In this document: positions 27,901 to 36,206 of the stretch, piece after piece
Layout: every line of letters starts with the position of its first letter
Position numbering within the stretch: the stretch's first letter is position 1
Origin: Modestobacter lapidis
GTDB taxonomy: Bacteria > Actinomycetota > Actinomycetes > Mycobacteriales > Geodermatophilaceae
Assembly (NCBI GenBank): GCA_019779905.1
Contig: JABAKE010000001.1
Span: forward strand, 310,001 to 374,000
Length of the DNA: 64,000 nt
Direction of reading: 5' to 3'
Program-made: the position numbers and the translations under genes
The notes under the pieces: generated by a model
The model's database searches: none
Seen by the model: only the letters and a program-made list of their open reading frames with translations
What the model was told of the DNA's origin: nothing

Positions 27901-28468
27901 CGGGGTGGAGCACGTGCTCACCTCGCACGCCGACACCGCGCTGGCCGAGATCATCGCCGGGAACGTCGAGGACGGCGCCAACGTCACGATCGCCGGGATC
28001 CTCACCGCGGTCGGGCCGCGTACCAACAAGCAGGGCGCCCCGTGGGCCATCGCCACCGTCGAGGATCTCGAGGCGGGCCTGGAGGTGCTGTTCTTCCCCA
28101 AGACCTGGGCGCAGGTGTCGGACAAGGTGGTCCGCGATCAGATCGTGGTGGTCAAGGGCCGGGTCAGCCGCCGCGACGACACCCCGTCGCTGTTCGCCTC
28201 CGAGGTCACCATCCCCGAACTCACCGAGGGGCCGCGCGGTCCGGTGCTGGTGTCGATGCCGGCCGCCCGCTGCACCCCGCCGGTCGTCGAGCGGCTGCGC
28301 GAGGTGCTCGGCAGCCACCCGGGCACCACCGAGGTGCAGCTCAAGCTGCTCAACGGCGGCCGGGAGACCGTGCTGCGGCTGGACCAGGGGCTGCGGGTGC
28401 GGCCGAGCACCGCGCTGATGGGCGACATCAAGGCCCTGCTCGGTCCGACGAGCGTCGCGCTGCTGTGA
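24902..28468 (+). CDS. dnaE: DNA polymerase III alpha subunit, DnaE1 type
   Basis: This is the catalytic subunit of the replicative DNA polymerase III. It has 1188 aa. In order: a PHP domain with [17 protein letters not shown] (about 16-32; intact histidines suggest an active proofreading exonuclease, as in mycobacterial DnaE1); the palm, with [23 protein letters not shown] and the catalytic Asp cluster [13 protein letters not shown] (about 423-435); thumb and fingers with the [12 protein letters not shown] region; an HhH element; an OB-fold near 1010-1090 ([10 protein letters not shown]); and a C-terminal clamp-binding region. The start is GTG 24902 with a GAGGAG site. A repeat copy follows the stop. 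Confidence 0.98.
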   Translation: [1188 protein letters not shown]

Positions 28469-28472
28469 GGAA

Positions 28473-28528
28473 GGACCACCCTTCCCCCCACGCTTCGCAG
28501 GCTCAGCGCGGGCCCCTGAAGGGTGGCC
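28473..28528 (+). repeat. Post-stop stem-loop repeat, copy 7 (after dnaE)
   Basis: This copy begins 4 bases after the dnaE stop. The outer arms GG(A)CCACCCTTC/GAAGGGTGGCC are perfect apart from the bulged A. The inner arms CGCT/AGCG (a pair of changes not seen in other copies) surround the apex TCGCAGGCTC. Confidence 0.85.
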
Positions 28529-28574
28529 GTTCCAGCACGTCACCACCGGCCGGATGCCGCACAGCCGGGCCAGC

Positions 28575-28580
28575 GACACT
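28575..28580 (+). promoter_or_regulatory. -10 box GACACT, leaderless start at 28587
   Basis: GACACT ends 6 bases before GTG 28587. The same box and spacing occurs before trpB. No ribosome-binding site is present. Confidence 0.45.
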
Positions 28581-28586
28581 GGGTCC

Positions 28587-29318
28587 GTGACCGACCCGTT
28601 CCCCGCCGGCTCCCGGCCGGCCGGACGACCGCCGCTGCCGGGGCTCCCGCCGGTGCCGCCGGCGCGCACGCCGTCCCCGGGGCCCCTGCCGCCGGTGCCG
28701 GGGGCGCCGCGCCCACCGGCGCGGCCGGCCGGCTGGATCGGGTTCCGGGACGCCCGCACCGACCTGCGCGGCGGGCTGGGCACGGTCGTCGTCCTGGCGC
28801 TGACCGGGCTGCCGGCGGCGCTGCTGTGGCTCCGGCTGGCACCCCGGGCGTCCTTCCGGGTCGCCGAGGGTGAGCTGGTCCCGCTCGGGGCGCCGCCGTC
28901 CAACGAGCTGTTCATGGCCGACGACGGCGTCTACCTGCTGGTGCTCGCCGGCCTCGGGTTGCTCGCCGGGGTGGCCGTGTGGCTGCGCCGCCGCGCCCGG
29001 GGAGTGGTCGCGCTCGCCGGGCTGGCGACCGGCATGATCGCCGCCTCCCTGGTCGCCTGGCAGGTGGGGGAGCTGCTCGGCCCCGGCCCCACCGACGAGC
29101 AGCTGGCCGAGGTCGGCGCGACCGTCACCACCGGGCTGCAGCTGGGCGCGGTCGCCGCGGTGGCGGTCGGTCCCTTCGTCGCCGTCCTCACCTACCTGGT
29201 GGCCACCACGATGGCAGCCCGCGACGACCTGGGCCGCGAGGACGAAGCCGCGACCGGCGCGATTCCCGCGCAGCCGGTGGCGGCGCCGGTCCAGGCCGAA
29301 GGGGCCCGCAGCTCCTAG
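28587..29318 (+). CDS. Membrane protein of unknown function, Pro-rich N-terminus
   Basis: Not recognised with confidence; DUF2567-like proteins have this form. It has 243 aa: a Pro/Gly-rich cytoplasmic N-terminus (about 1-50), one transmembrane segment at about 60-83, an extracytoplasmic loop of about 40 residues, then three further hydrophobic segments to about residue 210 and an Ala-rich tail. The start is GTG 28587 from the promoter position; ATG 28554 is in frame but upstream of the -10 box. The stop codon TAG shares bases with the stop of the converging LON-domain gene (CTAG). Confidence 0.7.
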   Translation: MTDPFPAGSRPAGRPPLPGLPPVPPARTPSPGPLPPVPGAPRPPARPAGWIGFRDARTDLRGGLGTVVVLALTGLPAALLWLRLAPRASFRVAEGELVPLGAPPSNELFMADDGVYLLVLAGLGLLAGVAVWLRRRARGVVALAGLATGMIAASLVAWQVGELLGPGPTDEQLAEVGATVTTGLQLGAVAAVAVGPFVAVLTYLVATTMAARDDLGREDEAATGAIPAQPVAAPVQAEGARSS

Positions 29319-30160
29319 TTCGGCGTCATCGGGCCGGCGAACTCCTGCAGCGGCACCGGCACGGCGCCCACGGTGCGCAGCAGGACCAGTTCGCGGCGCA
29401 GCAGGCGTGACTCCAGCGCCAGCCGCCGCCGGGTGGCCGACTCGGCCAGCAGGGCCTGCCGGTCCTCGGTGGTCAGCAGCGCCGCGGAGGCGACCAGGTA
29501 GGACAGCCCCCGCGGATCGTCGGTGACCTCCTGCAGCATCGCGGCGGGGGAGCCGGCCTCGGTCCCGGCCGTGGCGAGGTCGGCCAGCTCCTCCGCGGAC
29601 GCGCCGGCCTGCCGGCGGGTGACCTCGGTGACGTAGCGGGCGAAGAGGTCCCGCACGTTGCCGGTCAGCACCTCCAGCGAACCCCGGGCGACGGAGGCCG
29701 CCACGTCGTCGGCCGCCGCGGCGAGCCCGCCGTCGGGCCCGACCAGCCCGTCGGCGTTCCCGGCCGCCTCCTCGGCGGCCTCCTCCTCGTCCAGCCACTC
29801 CACCCGGGCCTGCAGGTAGGGCGGGTCCTCGGTGACCAGCACGTCGAGCAGCCGGAAGCGGTCGCTGCCCACGGTGACGACCTGGTAGCCACCGTCCGGC
29901 TGGAGCGCGACCGCCCGGAGCACGGCGGTGCACCCCACGTCGTAGAGCGCCTCGGCGGGGGCGACCCGCTCGACCTCCCAGCCCTGCCGGATGGCGACGA
30001 CGCCGAAGCGGCGCCCCTCGCTGTCGGCGGGCAGCCCGGTGAGGTCGGCCATCAGACGCCGGTAGCGGGGCTCGAAGACCTGCAGCGGCAGCACCACCCC
30101 CGGGAACAACGGGGTGCCCAGCGGGAACAGCGGGATGACCTCGACCTGACCGCCGTCCAC
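29315..30160 (-). CDS. LON N-terminal (substrate-binding) domain protein
   Basis: This 281-aa protein has a LON substrate-binding domain over about residues 6-210, beginning EVIPLFPLGTPLFPGVVLPLQVFEPRYRR, but no AAA or protease domain. Such stand-alone proteins are presumed to bind unfolded or damaged proteins; the role is not known. An acidic insert (WLDEEEAAEEAA) interrupts the middle. The start is GTG 30160, six bases after the -10 box TAGGCT on the minus strand. It is divergent from hisD and converges with the membrane protein gene, with overlapping stop codons. Confidence 0.88.
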   Translation of the reverse strand: MDGGQVEVIPLFPLGTPLFPGVVLPLQVFEPRYRRLMADLTGLPADSEGRRFGVVAIRQGWEVERVAPAEALYDVGCTAVLRAVALQPDGGYQVVTVGSDRFRLLDVLVTEDPPYLQARVEWLDEEEAAEEAAGNADGLVGPDGGLAAAADDVAASVARGSLEVLTGNVRDLFARYVTEVTRRQAGASAEELADLATAGTEAGSPAAMLQEVTDDPRGLSYLVASAALLTTEDRQALLAESATRRRLALESRLLRRELVLLRTVGAVPVPLQEFAGPMTPN

Positions 30161-30166
30161 GCGCGC

Positions 30167-30172
30167 AGCCTA
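30167..30172 (-). promoter_or_regulatory. -10 box TAGGCT, leaderless LON-domain gene
   Basis: On the minus strand TAGGCT ends 6 bases before GTG 30160. Confidence 0.5.
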
Positions 30173-30223
30173 CGGGCGGTCGCTGCTCCTGCGGCCACGT
30201 GACCTGCTGCCCACCGCGCCGAC

Positions 30224-30229
30224 TACCGT
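30224..30229 (+). promoter_or_regulatory. -10 box TACCGT for the hisD unit
   Basis: TACCGT has a GTGACC-like -35 about 19 bases upstream. It would give a leader of about 30 bases containing the ribosome-binding site CGGAGG before GTG 30265. No his attenuator peptide is visible. Confidence 0.4.
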
Positions 30230-30264
30230 GAGGTGTTCTCCCACCGCTCTTCCCGGAGGTCCCC

Positions 30265-31569
30265 GTGCTCAGCCGCATCGACCTGCGCGGGTCCGCGCTG
30301 CCCGGGCCGCGCGAGCTCGCCGCCCTGCTGCCGCGGGCCGCCACCGACATCGACTCGGTGCTGGCCGTCGTGCGCCCGATCTGCGAGGACGTCCGGCTGC
30401 GCGGCGCCGAGGCCGTCCGGGAGATCACTGCCCGGCTCGACGGCGTCGACGCCCCGGACTTCGCGGTTCCGCAGTCGGCGCTCGACGAGGCGCTGGCCGG
30501 CTGCGACCCGACGCTGCGCGCCGCGCTGGAGGAGGCGGTCCGCCGGGTCCGCACCGTGCACGCCGACCAGCGGCGCACCGACGTGACCACCGACGTCGTC
30601 CGCGGCGGCACGGTCACCGAGCGCTGGGTCCCGGTCCGCCGGGTCGGGCTCTACGTGCCCGGTGGCCTGGCGCCGCTGCTGTCCTCGGTCGTGATGAACG
30701 TCGTCCCGGCCCAGATCGCCGGCGTGCAGTCGATCGCCGTCGCCACCCCGCCGCAGCGGGACAACGGCGGCCTGCCCGACCCCGGCGTCCTCGCCGCATG
30801 CGCGCTCCTCGGCGTCACCGAGGTCTACGCCGTCGGTGGCGCCCAGGCGATCGCCGTGCTGGGTTACGGCGCCGGGTCCTGCGACCCGGTCGACATGGTC
30901 ACCGGCCCCGGCAACGTCTACACGACGGCGGCCAAGCGCTTGCTCCGCGGCCTGATCGGGATCGATTCGGAGGCCGGCCCCACCGAGGTCGCGGTACTTG
31001 CCGATGACACCGCCGACCCGGTGCACGTGGCCGCCGACCTGATCAGCCAGGCCGAGCACGACCCGCTGGCGGGCGCCGTCCTGGTGACCACCAGCGAGCA
31101 GCTGGCCGATGCCGTGCTGGCGCTGGTGCCCGGTCAGGTGGCGGCCACCAAGCACAGCGACCGGATCACCACCGCCCTCGACGGCAGCCAGTCCGGGGTC
31201 GTGCTCGTCGACGACCTGGACGCCGGTCTCGCCGTCGTCGACGCCTACGCCGCCGAGCACCTGGAGATCCAGACCCGGGACGCCCGCGCGGTGGCGATGC
31301 GGGTACGCAACGCCGGCGCGATCTTCGTCGGGCCGTGGGCGCCGGTCTCGCTGGGCGACTACTGCGCCGGCTCCAACCACGTGCTGCCCACCGGCGGGTG
31401 TGCGCGGCACTCCAGCGGCCTGAGCGTGCAGTCCTTCCTGCGCGGCATCCACCTGGTCGAGTACGACGAGCAGGCCCTCGCCGAGGTCGCCGGCCACATC
31501 GACGCCCTCGCCGGTGCGGAGGACCTGCCGGCGCACGCCGCCGCGGTGCGGGCCCGGCAGCGGGGCTGA
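30265..31569 (+). CDS. hisD: Histidinol dehydrogenase
   Basis: This enzyme catalyses the last two steps of histidine synthesis (histidinol to histidine, 2 NAD+), with zinc. It has 434 aa. Visible motifs are [29 protein letters not shown] (the family signature), [12 protein letters not shown] (Gln/His zinc ligands), [13 protein letters not shown] and [15 protein letters not shown] with catalytic Glu/His residues near 330-385. The start is GTG 30265 with CGGAGG 5-6 bases before it. It is first in the hisD-hisC-hisB unit. Confidence 0.97.
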   Translation: MLSRIDLRGSALPGPRELAALLPRAATDIDSVLAVVRPICEDVRLRGAEAVREITARLDGVDAPDFAVPQSALDEALAGCDPTLRAALEEAVRRVRTVHADQRRTDVTTDVVRGGTVTERWVPVRRVGLYVPGGLAPLLSSVVMNVVPAQIAGVQSIAVATPPQRDNGGLPDPGVLAACALLGVTEVYAVGGAQAIAVLGYGAGSCDPVDMVTGPGNVYTTAAKRLLRGLIGIDSEAGPTEVAVLADDTADPVHVAADLISQAEHDPLAGAVLVTTSEQLADAVLALVPGQVAATKHSDRITTALDGSQSGVVLVDDLDAGLAVVDAYAAEHLEIQTRDARAVAMRVRNAGAIFVGPWAPVSLGDYCAGSNHVLPTGGCARHSSGLSVQSFLRGIHLVEYDEQALAEVAGHIDALAGAEDLPAHAAAVRARQRG

Positions 31570-31577
31570 CCGGCGGC

Positions 31578-32699
31578 ATGACGAGCATGGACGAGCTCCC
31601 GCTGCGGCCGGAGCTGCGCGGCCGCACGGCCTACGGCGCCCCGCAGCTGACGGTGTTGCACCAGCTGAACACCAACGAGAACCCGTACCCGCTGCCCGAG
31701 GCGCTGCTCGCCGACCTGGGCTCGGCGCTGGCCGAGGCCTCCCGCGGGCTCAACCGGTACCCCGACCGCAACGCCCTGGCGCTGCGCGCCGACCTGGCCG
31801 CCTTCCTGGCCCGCACCAGCGGGGAGCCGATCACGGCGGCGCAGGTATGGGCGGCCAACGGCTCGAACGAGGTGCTGCAGCAGCTGCTGCAGACCTTCGG
31901 CGGCGGGGGTCGGACCGCGCTGGGCTTCACGCCGTCCTACTCGATGCACCCGATCATCAGCGCGGCGACCGGCAGCCGCTGGGTCGACGGGCACCGCAGC
32001 GCGGACTTCACCATCGACCCGTCCGCCGCCGTCGCGCAGCTGCGCGAGGCGCGGCCCGACGTGGTGTTCGTGACCAGCCCGAACAACCCCACCGGGACGG
32101 CGGTCGACCTGGCGACCATCGCCGAGCTCTACGACGCCACCGAGGGCGTGCTGGTCGTCGACGAGGCCTACACCGAGTTCGCCCGGGCAGGCACCCGCTC
32201 GGCGCTGTCGCTGCTGCCCGGGCGTCCCCGGCTGGTGGTCAGCCGGACGATGAGCAAGGCCTTCGGGATGGCCGGGCTGCGGCTGGGCTACCTGGCCGCC
32301 GACCCGGCGGTGGTGGACGCCGTCCAGCTGGTCCGGCTGCCCTACCACCTGTCCAGCCTGACCCAGGCCGCCGCCCGCACCGCGCTGGCGCACACCGATG
32401 AGCTGCTGGCCAACGTCGACGCGGTCAAGGCCGAGCGCGACCGGATCGTCGCCGCGCTGCCCGGGATGGGGCTCACCAGCGTGCCCAGCGATGCGAACTT
32501 CGTGCTCTTCGGCCGGTTCGCCGACGCCCCGGCCGCCTGGCAGGCGCTGCTCGACCGGAACGTGCTGGTGCGCGACGTCGGGCTGCCCGGCTGGCTGCGC
32601 GTCACCGCGGGCACCCCCGAGGAGACCGAGGCGTTCCTCACCGCGCTGGGTGAGATCGCACCGGCGCACCGCAGCTCTCTGGGAGGATCGACGGCATGA
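31578..32699 (+). CDS. hisC: Histidinol-phosphate aminotransferase
   Basis: This PLP-dependent class I/II aminotransferase makes histidinol phosphate from imidazole-acetol phosphate and glutamate. It has 373 aa. Motifs are [10 protein letters not shown] near the N-terminus, [11 protein letters not shown] (about 160-170), the Asp of [10 protein letters not shown], and the PLP lysine in [18 protein letters not shown] (about 220-237). Start ATG 31578, 9 bases after hisD; ATG 31587 is an alternative. The last bases overlap the ATG of hisB (ATGA). Confidence 0.96.
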   Translation: MTSMDELPLRPELRGRTAYGAPQLTVLHQLNTNENPYPLPEALLADLGSALAEASRGLNRYPDRNALALRADLAAFLARTSGEPITAAQVWAANGSNEVLQQLLQTFGGGGRTALGFTPSYSMHPIISAATGSRWVDGHRSADFTIDPSAAVAQLREARPDVVFVTSPNNPTGTAVDLATIAELYDATEGVLVVDEAYTEFARAGTRSALSLLPGRPRLVVSRTMSKAFGMAGLRLGYLAADPAVVDAVQLVRLPYHLSSLTQAAARTALAHTDELLANVDAVKAERDRIVAALPGMGLTSVPSDANFVLFGRFADAPAAWQALLDRNVLVRDVGLPGWLRVTAGTPEETEAFLTALGEIAPAHRSSLGGSTA

Positions 32700-33292
32700 A
32701 CCGCACTGCACGGGTCGAGCGCGCGACCAACGAGACCAAGCTCGTCGTCGAGGTCGACCTCGATGGCACCGGTGCCGGCGACATCGCCACCGGCGTCGGG
32801 TTCTACGACCACATGCTCACCTCGTTGGCCAAGCACAGCGGCATCGACCTCACCGTGCGGGCCGATGGCGACCTGCACATCGACGCGCACCACACCGTCG
32901 AGGACGTCGCGATCGCCCTGGGTCAGGCGTTCGCCGAGGCGCTGGGCGACAAGCGCGGCATCACCCGCTACGGCGACGCCACCATCCCGATGGACGAGGT
33001 GCTGGTGCAGGCCGCCGTCGACCTGTCCGGCCGGCCGTACTTCGTGCATGCCGAGCCCGCGGACATGACACCGATGATCGGGCCGGACTACCCGACCAGC
33101 CTGACCAGGCACGTGCTGGAGTCCTTCGCGTTCAACGCCCGGATCAGCCTGCACGTGCGGGTGCTCTACGCCGGCCGCGATGCCCACCACATCGTCGAGG
33201 GGCAGTTCAAGGCCCTGGCTCGCGCGCTGCGGACGGCGGTCGCCCTGGACCCGCGGGTGACCGACGTGCCCTCCACCAAGGGCGCTCTGTAG
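32696..33292 (+). CDS. hisB: Imidazoleglycerol-phosphate dehydratase (monofunctional)
   Basis: This Mn-dependent dehydratase converts imidazole-glycerol phosphate to imidazole-acetol phosphate. It has 198 aa and is monofunctional, without the phosphatase half found in enterobacteria. The metal-binding motifs are [28 protein letters not shown] and [17 protein letters not shown]. It overlaps hisC by four bases. Only three bases separate its stop from the following small ORF. Confidence 0.97.
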   Translation: MNRTARVERATNETKLVVEVDLDGTGAGDIATGVGFYDHMLTSLAKHSGIDLTVRADGDLHIDAHHTVEDVAIALGQAFAEALGDKRGITRYGDATIPMDEVLVQAAVDLSGRPYFVHAEPADMTPMIGPDYPTSLTRHVLESFAFNARISLHVRVLYAGRDAHHIVEGQFKALARALRTAVALDPRVTDVPSTKGAL

Positions 33293-33295
33293 CCG

Positions 33296-33469
33296 GTGAG
33301 CTTCGGCGGTCTGCTGCTCATCGTCGGTGGCTTCCTGCTCGGCGGGGCGTACAGCATCTTCCGCGCCGACTCCGACGCCCGGGGGCGCACCGGCCCGCAG
33401 GTCGCCTTCGCGGTGCTCCTCCTGCTGGCCGCGCTCGTCGCGACGGCGGCCGGCGTGCTCTGGCTGTAG
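33296..33469 (+). CDS. 57-aa two-helix membrane protein in the his operon
   Basis: The small ORF starts with GTG 33296, 3 bases after hisB, and encodes two hydrophobic helices (about residues 3-21 and 35-57) joined by a charged loop R-A-D-S-D-A-R-G-R. Small membrane proteins occur at this place in other actinobacterial his operons; no function is known. No separate ribosome-binding site is visible beyond the purine-rich hisB end, so translation may be coupled. A repeat copy follows. Confidence 0.65.
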   Translation: MSFGGLLLIVGGFLLGGAYSIFRADSDARGRTGPQVAFAVLLLLAALVATAAGVLWL

Positions 33470-33471
33470 AA

Positions 33472-33525
33472 GGACCCCCTTCTCCGCACCCCTCGCAAGC
33501 TCGGGGCGGTGCCCTGAAGGGGGCC
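33472..33525 (+). repeat. Post-stop stem-loop repeat, copy 8
   Basis: This copy begins 2 bases after the small ORF stop and ends one base before the stop codon of the converging merR gene, filling the whole gap. The outer arms are GG(A)CCCCCTTC/GAAGGGGGCC, the inner arms CCCC/GGGG, and the apex TCGCAAGCTC. Confidence 0.85.
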
Positions 33526-33526
33526 T

Positions 33527-33877
33527 TCAGCCGAGTCGGGCGGCGAACTCCTCGGCCGTCCGCAGCCGGGTGCGCAGCGTCTCCACCCGCTCGGCCGCCT
33601 GGCCCCGGAAGTGGGCGAGCCGGGCGGGGTCGGCGTCCCGCCCGGCGTCGAGCAGGCCGAGCAGCTCGCGCATCTCGTCGAGGCTGAAGCCCAGCGGCTT
33701 CATCTGCATGATCACCCGCAGCCGCTCCACGTCCGCGTCGACGTAGAGCCGGAAGCCGCCCTCCGACCGGGCAGAGGGCACGGCCAGGCCGACCTCCTCG
33801 TAGTACCGGATGGTCCGCAGCGACAGGCCGATCCGCTCGGCGACCTGCCCGATCTGCATCCGCCCGTGCCCGCTCAC
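33527..33877 (-). CDS. MerR family transcriptional regulator
   Basis: This 116-aa DNA-binding protein begins MQIGQVAERIGLSLRTIRYY, a MerR winged helix-turn-helix (about 7-75), followed by a dimerisation coiled coil (about 80-112). No cysteine cluster for metals is present, so the effector is unknown. The start is GTG 33877, overlapping the stop of the SulP gene by four bases (both on the minus strand). Transporter and regulator are therefore co-translated, which makes the transporter a likely target. Confidence 0.88.
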   Translation of the reverse strand: MSGHGRMQIGQVAERIGLSLRTIRYYEEVGLAVPSARSEGGFRLYVDADVERLRVIMQMKPLGFSLDEMRELLGLLDAGRDADPARLAHFRGQAAERVETLRTRLRTAEEFAARLG

Positions 33878-35349
33878 TCGCCGCCGCCGAGCCGCCCGGC
33901 CAGCCGCTGGTGGTAGTGCCCGGTCACGTCGGTCAGCCCGGTGATCTCCACCGACTTCCCGCGCAGCGCGTACTTGTGCTCGATCGCGTCCAGGACCGCG
34001 ACCGACGAGGCGTCCCAGATGTGGGCGTCGGACAGGTCGACGACGACCCGATCGGGATCACCGGCGTAGTCGAACTGGCCGACCATGTCGTTGGTCGAGG
34101 CGAAGAACAGCGCACCGTCGACGACGTAGACCCGCGATCCCTCCGGGCCGTCGTGCGGGGTCACGGTGACCAGGTGGGCGACCCGTCGGGCGAAGAGCAC
34201 GCAGGCGACCAGGACGCCGACGCCCACGCCGACCGCCAGGTTCTCGGTGGCGAGCACCACGGCGACCGTCGTCAGCATGACCGTCGTCTCGCTGCGCGGC
34301 ATCCGGCGGATGGAGCGCAGACTGTGCCAGTCGAACGTCGCGATCGCCACGAAGATCATCACGGCGACCAGGGCGGCCATCGGGATGACCGCGACCACGG
34401 GGCTGAGCACCACGACCAGGACCAGCAGGAAGACCCCGGCGAGGAACGTCGACAGCCGGGTGCGTGCGCCCGCGCGGACGTTGATCATGGTCTGGCCGAT
34501 CATGGCGCAGCCGCCCATGCCGCCGAAGAAGCCGGTGACCAGGTTCGCGATGCCCTGGCCGATCGACTCCCGGGTCTTGCCCGACGGGGTGTCGGTGATG
34601 TCGTCGACGAGCTTCGCCGTCATCAGCGACTCCATCAGGCCGACCAGCGCGATGCCGAGGGCGTACGGCGCGATGATGTCGAGGGTCTCCAGCGAGAACG
34701 GGACGTCGGGCAGGCCGAGACCGGGCAGGCTGCCGGGCAGTTCACCCTCGTCGCCCACGGTCGGGATGGCGACGCCGACGGTCACCGTGAAGATCGTCAG
34801 CAGCACGATCGCCACCAGCGGCGCCGGGACGGCGGTGATCAACCGGGGCAGGCCGAAGATGACGAGCAGGCCCACCGCCGTCAGCGGGTAGACCGGCCAC
34901 GGGACGTCGATGAGCTGCGGCAGTTGCGCCGTGAAGATCAGGATGGCCAGTGCGTTGACGAAGCCGACCATCACGCTGCGCGGCACGAAGCGCATCACCC
35001 GCGCCACGCCGAGCAGGCCCAGGGTGACCTGGACGAGGCCGCCCATCAGCACCGCGGCGATCAGGTACTCGACGCCGTGGTCGCGTACCAGCGGCGCGAT
35101 CACCAGGGCGATCGCGCCGGTGGCCGCCGAGATCATCGCCGGCCGGCCGCCGGTGAAGGCGATCGTGACCGCCATGGTGAAGGAGGCGAACAGCCCGACG
35201 CGGGGGTCGACGCCGGCGATGATGGAGAACGAGATGGCCTCGGGGATCAGCGCCAGGGCGACCACGAGCCCGGCGAGGATCTCGGTGCGGGCGACCCGTG
35301 GGGCCAGCCAGGCGGGGCGGGACAGGCGAGAGCGCAGGGCAGCGGTCAT
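33874..35349 (-). CDS. SulP family anion transporter with STAS domain
   Basis: This 491-aa membrane transporter is of the SulP/SLC26 family (sulfate, bicarbonate or carboxylate uptake). About 11-12 transmembrane segments lie between residues 18 and 390; LVVALALIPEAISFSIIAG near the N-terminus and GGMGGCAMIGQTMINVRAGARTRLS are conserved family motifs. The C-terminal STAS domain (about 405-485, VVDLSDAHIWDASSVAVLD) is intact. The substrate cannot be told from sequence. The start is ATG 35349; the frame is open to 35448 without support. A -10-like TAGGGT lies at 35405-35410 on the minus strand, divergent to hisH. Confidence 0.9.
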   Translation of the reverse strand: MTAALRSRLSRPAWLAPRVARTEILAGLVVALALIPEAISFSIIAGVDPRVGLFASFTMAVTIAFTGGRPAMISAATGAIALVIAPLVRDHGVEYLIAAVLMGGLVQVTLGLLGVARVMRFVPRSVMVGFVNALAILIFTAQLPQLIDVPWPVYPLTAVGLLVIFGLPRLITAVPAPLVAIVLLTIFTVTVGVAIPTVGDEGELPGSLPGLGLPDVPFSLETLDIIAPYALGIALVGLMESLMTAKLVDDITDTPSGKTRESIGQGIANLVTGFFGGMGGCAMIGQTMINVRAGARTRLSTFLAGVFLLVLVVVLSPVVAVIPMAALVAVMIFVAIATFDWHSLRSIRRMPRSETTVMLTTVAVVLATENLAVGVGVGVLVACVLFARRVAHLVTVTPHDGPEGSRVYVVDGALFFASTNDMVGQFDYAGDPDRVVVDLSDAHIWDASSVAVLDAIEHKYALRGKSVEITGLTDVTGHYHQRLAGRLGGGE

Positions 35350-35481
35350 GGCACCGTTCGATCGGGAGGGAGCTCGGGAACCGCTGCGTCGCGGGAGCGT
35401 GGTGACCCTACCCTGACGTGACGGGAGAGTTCGCGTGATCGTCGCCACGGGAACACGGCGGGCCCCGTCCGGGCTGATGGG

Positions 35482-35487
35482 TAGCGT
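35482..35487 (+). promoter_or_regulatory. -10 box TAGCGT, leaderless hisH
   Basis: TAGCGT ends 7 bases before GTG 35495; the identical box and spacing precede the FAD dehydrogenase at 48102. It lies in the divergent sulP-hisH gap of 145 bases. Confidence 0.5.
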
Positions 35488-35494
35488 GGCTGCT

Positions 35495-36130
35495 GTGAAG
35501 AAGGTCGTCGTGCTCGACTACGGGTCGGGCAACCTGCGCTCCGCCGAGCGCGCCCTGTCCCGGGTCGGCGCCGACGTGACGGTCACCGCCGACCCGCAGG
35601 CGGCGCTCGACGCCGACGGCCTCGTGGTGCCCGGCGTCGGCGCCTTCGCGGCCTGCATGGACGGCCTCCGGGCCGTCGACGGCCCCAAGGTGATCGGCCG
35701 CCGGCTGGCCGGTGGCCGGCCGGTGCTCGGCATCTGCGTCGGGATGCAGGTGCTGTTCGAGCGCGGCGTGGAACACGGCCAGGACACCGAGGGCTGCGGC
35801 GAGTGGCCCGGGGTCGTGGAACAGCTCCACGCGCCGGTGCTGCCGCACATGGGCTGGAACACCGTGCAGGCGCCGGAGGACTCGACGCTGTTCGCCGGGC
35901 TCGAGGACCAGCGCTTCTACTTTGTGCACTCCTACGGCGTGCGCCGCTTCCCGCTCGCCGAGGAAGGGGTGACCGGGCGGCTGACCCCGCCGTCGGTCAC
36001 CTGGGCCGAGCACGGTGACCGGTTCGTCGCCGGGGTGGAGAACGGCCCGCTGTCAGCGACCCAGTTCCACCCGGAGAAGAGCGGCGACGCCGGCGCCCAG
36101 CTGCTCACCAACTGGCTGGAGAGGCTGTGA
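35495..36130 (+). CDS. hisH: Imidazole glycerol phosphate synthase, glutaminase subunit
   Basis: This class I glutamine amidotransferase supplies ammonia to HisF. It has 211 aa. The motifs are [13 protein letters not shown], the nucleophilic Cys in [14 protein letters not shown] (about residue 84), and the His/Glu pair in [10 protein letters not shown] near residue 192. The start is GTG 35495, set by the -10 box 7 bases upstream; ATG 35477 and 35435 are less likely. Its partner hisF is 3 kb downstream, separated by two minus-strand genes and a pseudogene. Confidence 0.95.
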   Translation: MKKVVVLDYGSGNLRSAERALSRVGADVTVTADPQAALDADGLVVPGVGAFAACMDGLRAVDGPKVIGRRLAGGRPVLGICVGMQVLFERGVEHGQDTEGCGEWPGVVEQLHAPVLPHMGWNTVQAPEDSTLFAGLEDQRFYFVHSYGVRRFPLAEEGVTGRLTPPSVTWAEHGDRFVAGVENGPLSATQFHPEKSGDAGAQLLTNWLERL

Positions 36131-36206
36131 CATCGCGATCCTCTCGGATCGCACCGCAGCCAGGTGCCCTGCCCGGTGGAGGTCAGCCGGCGGCTGCCGT
36201 GAGCGC

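Noticed and set aside
24917-28915. A 1332-codon open frame on the minus strand opposite dnaE
   Set aside because: It is a codon-bias shadow: composition is Val/Leu/Asp/Gly/Arg-rich with no motif, and dnaE on the plus strand is complete with all catalytic motifs.
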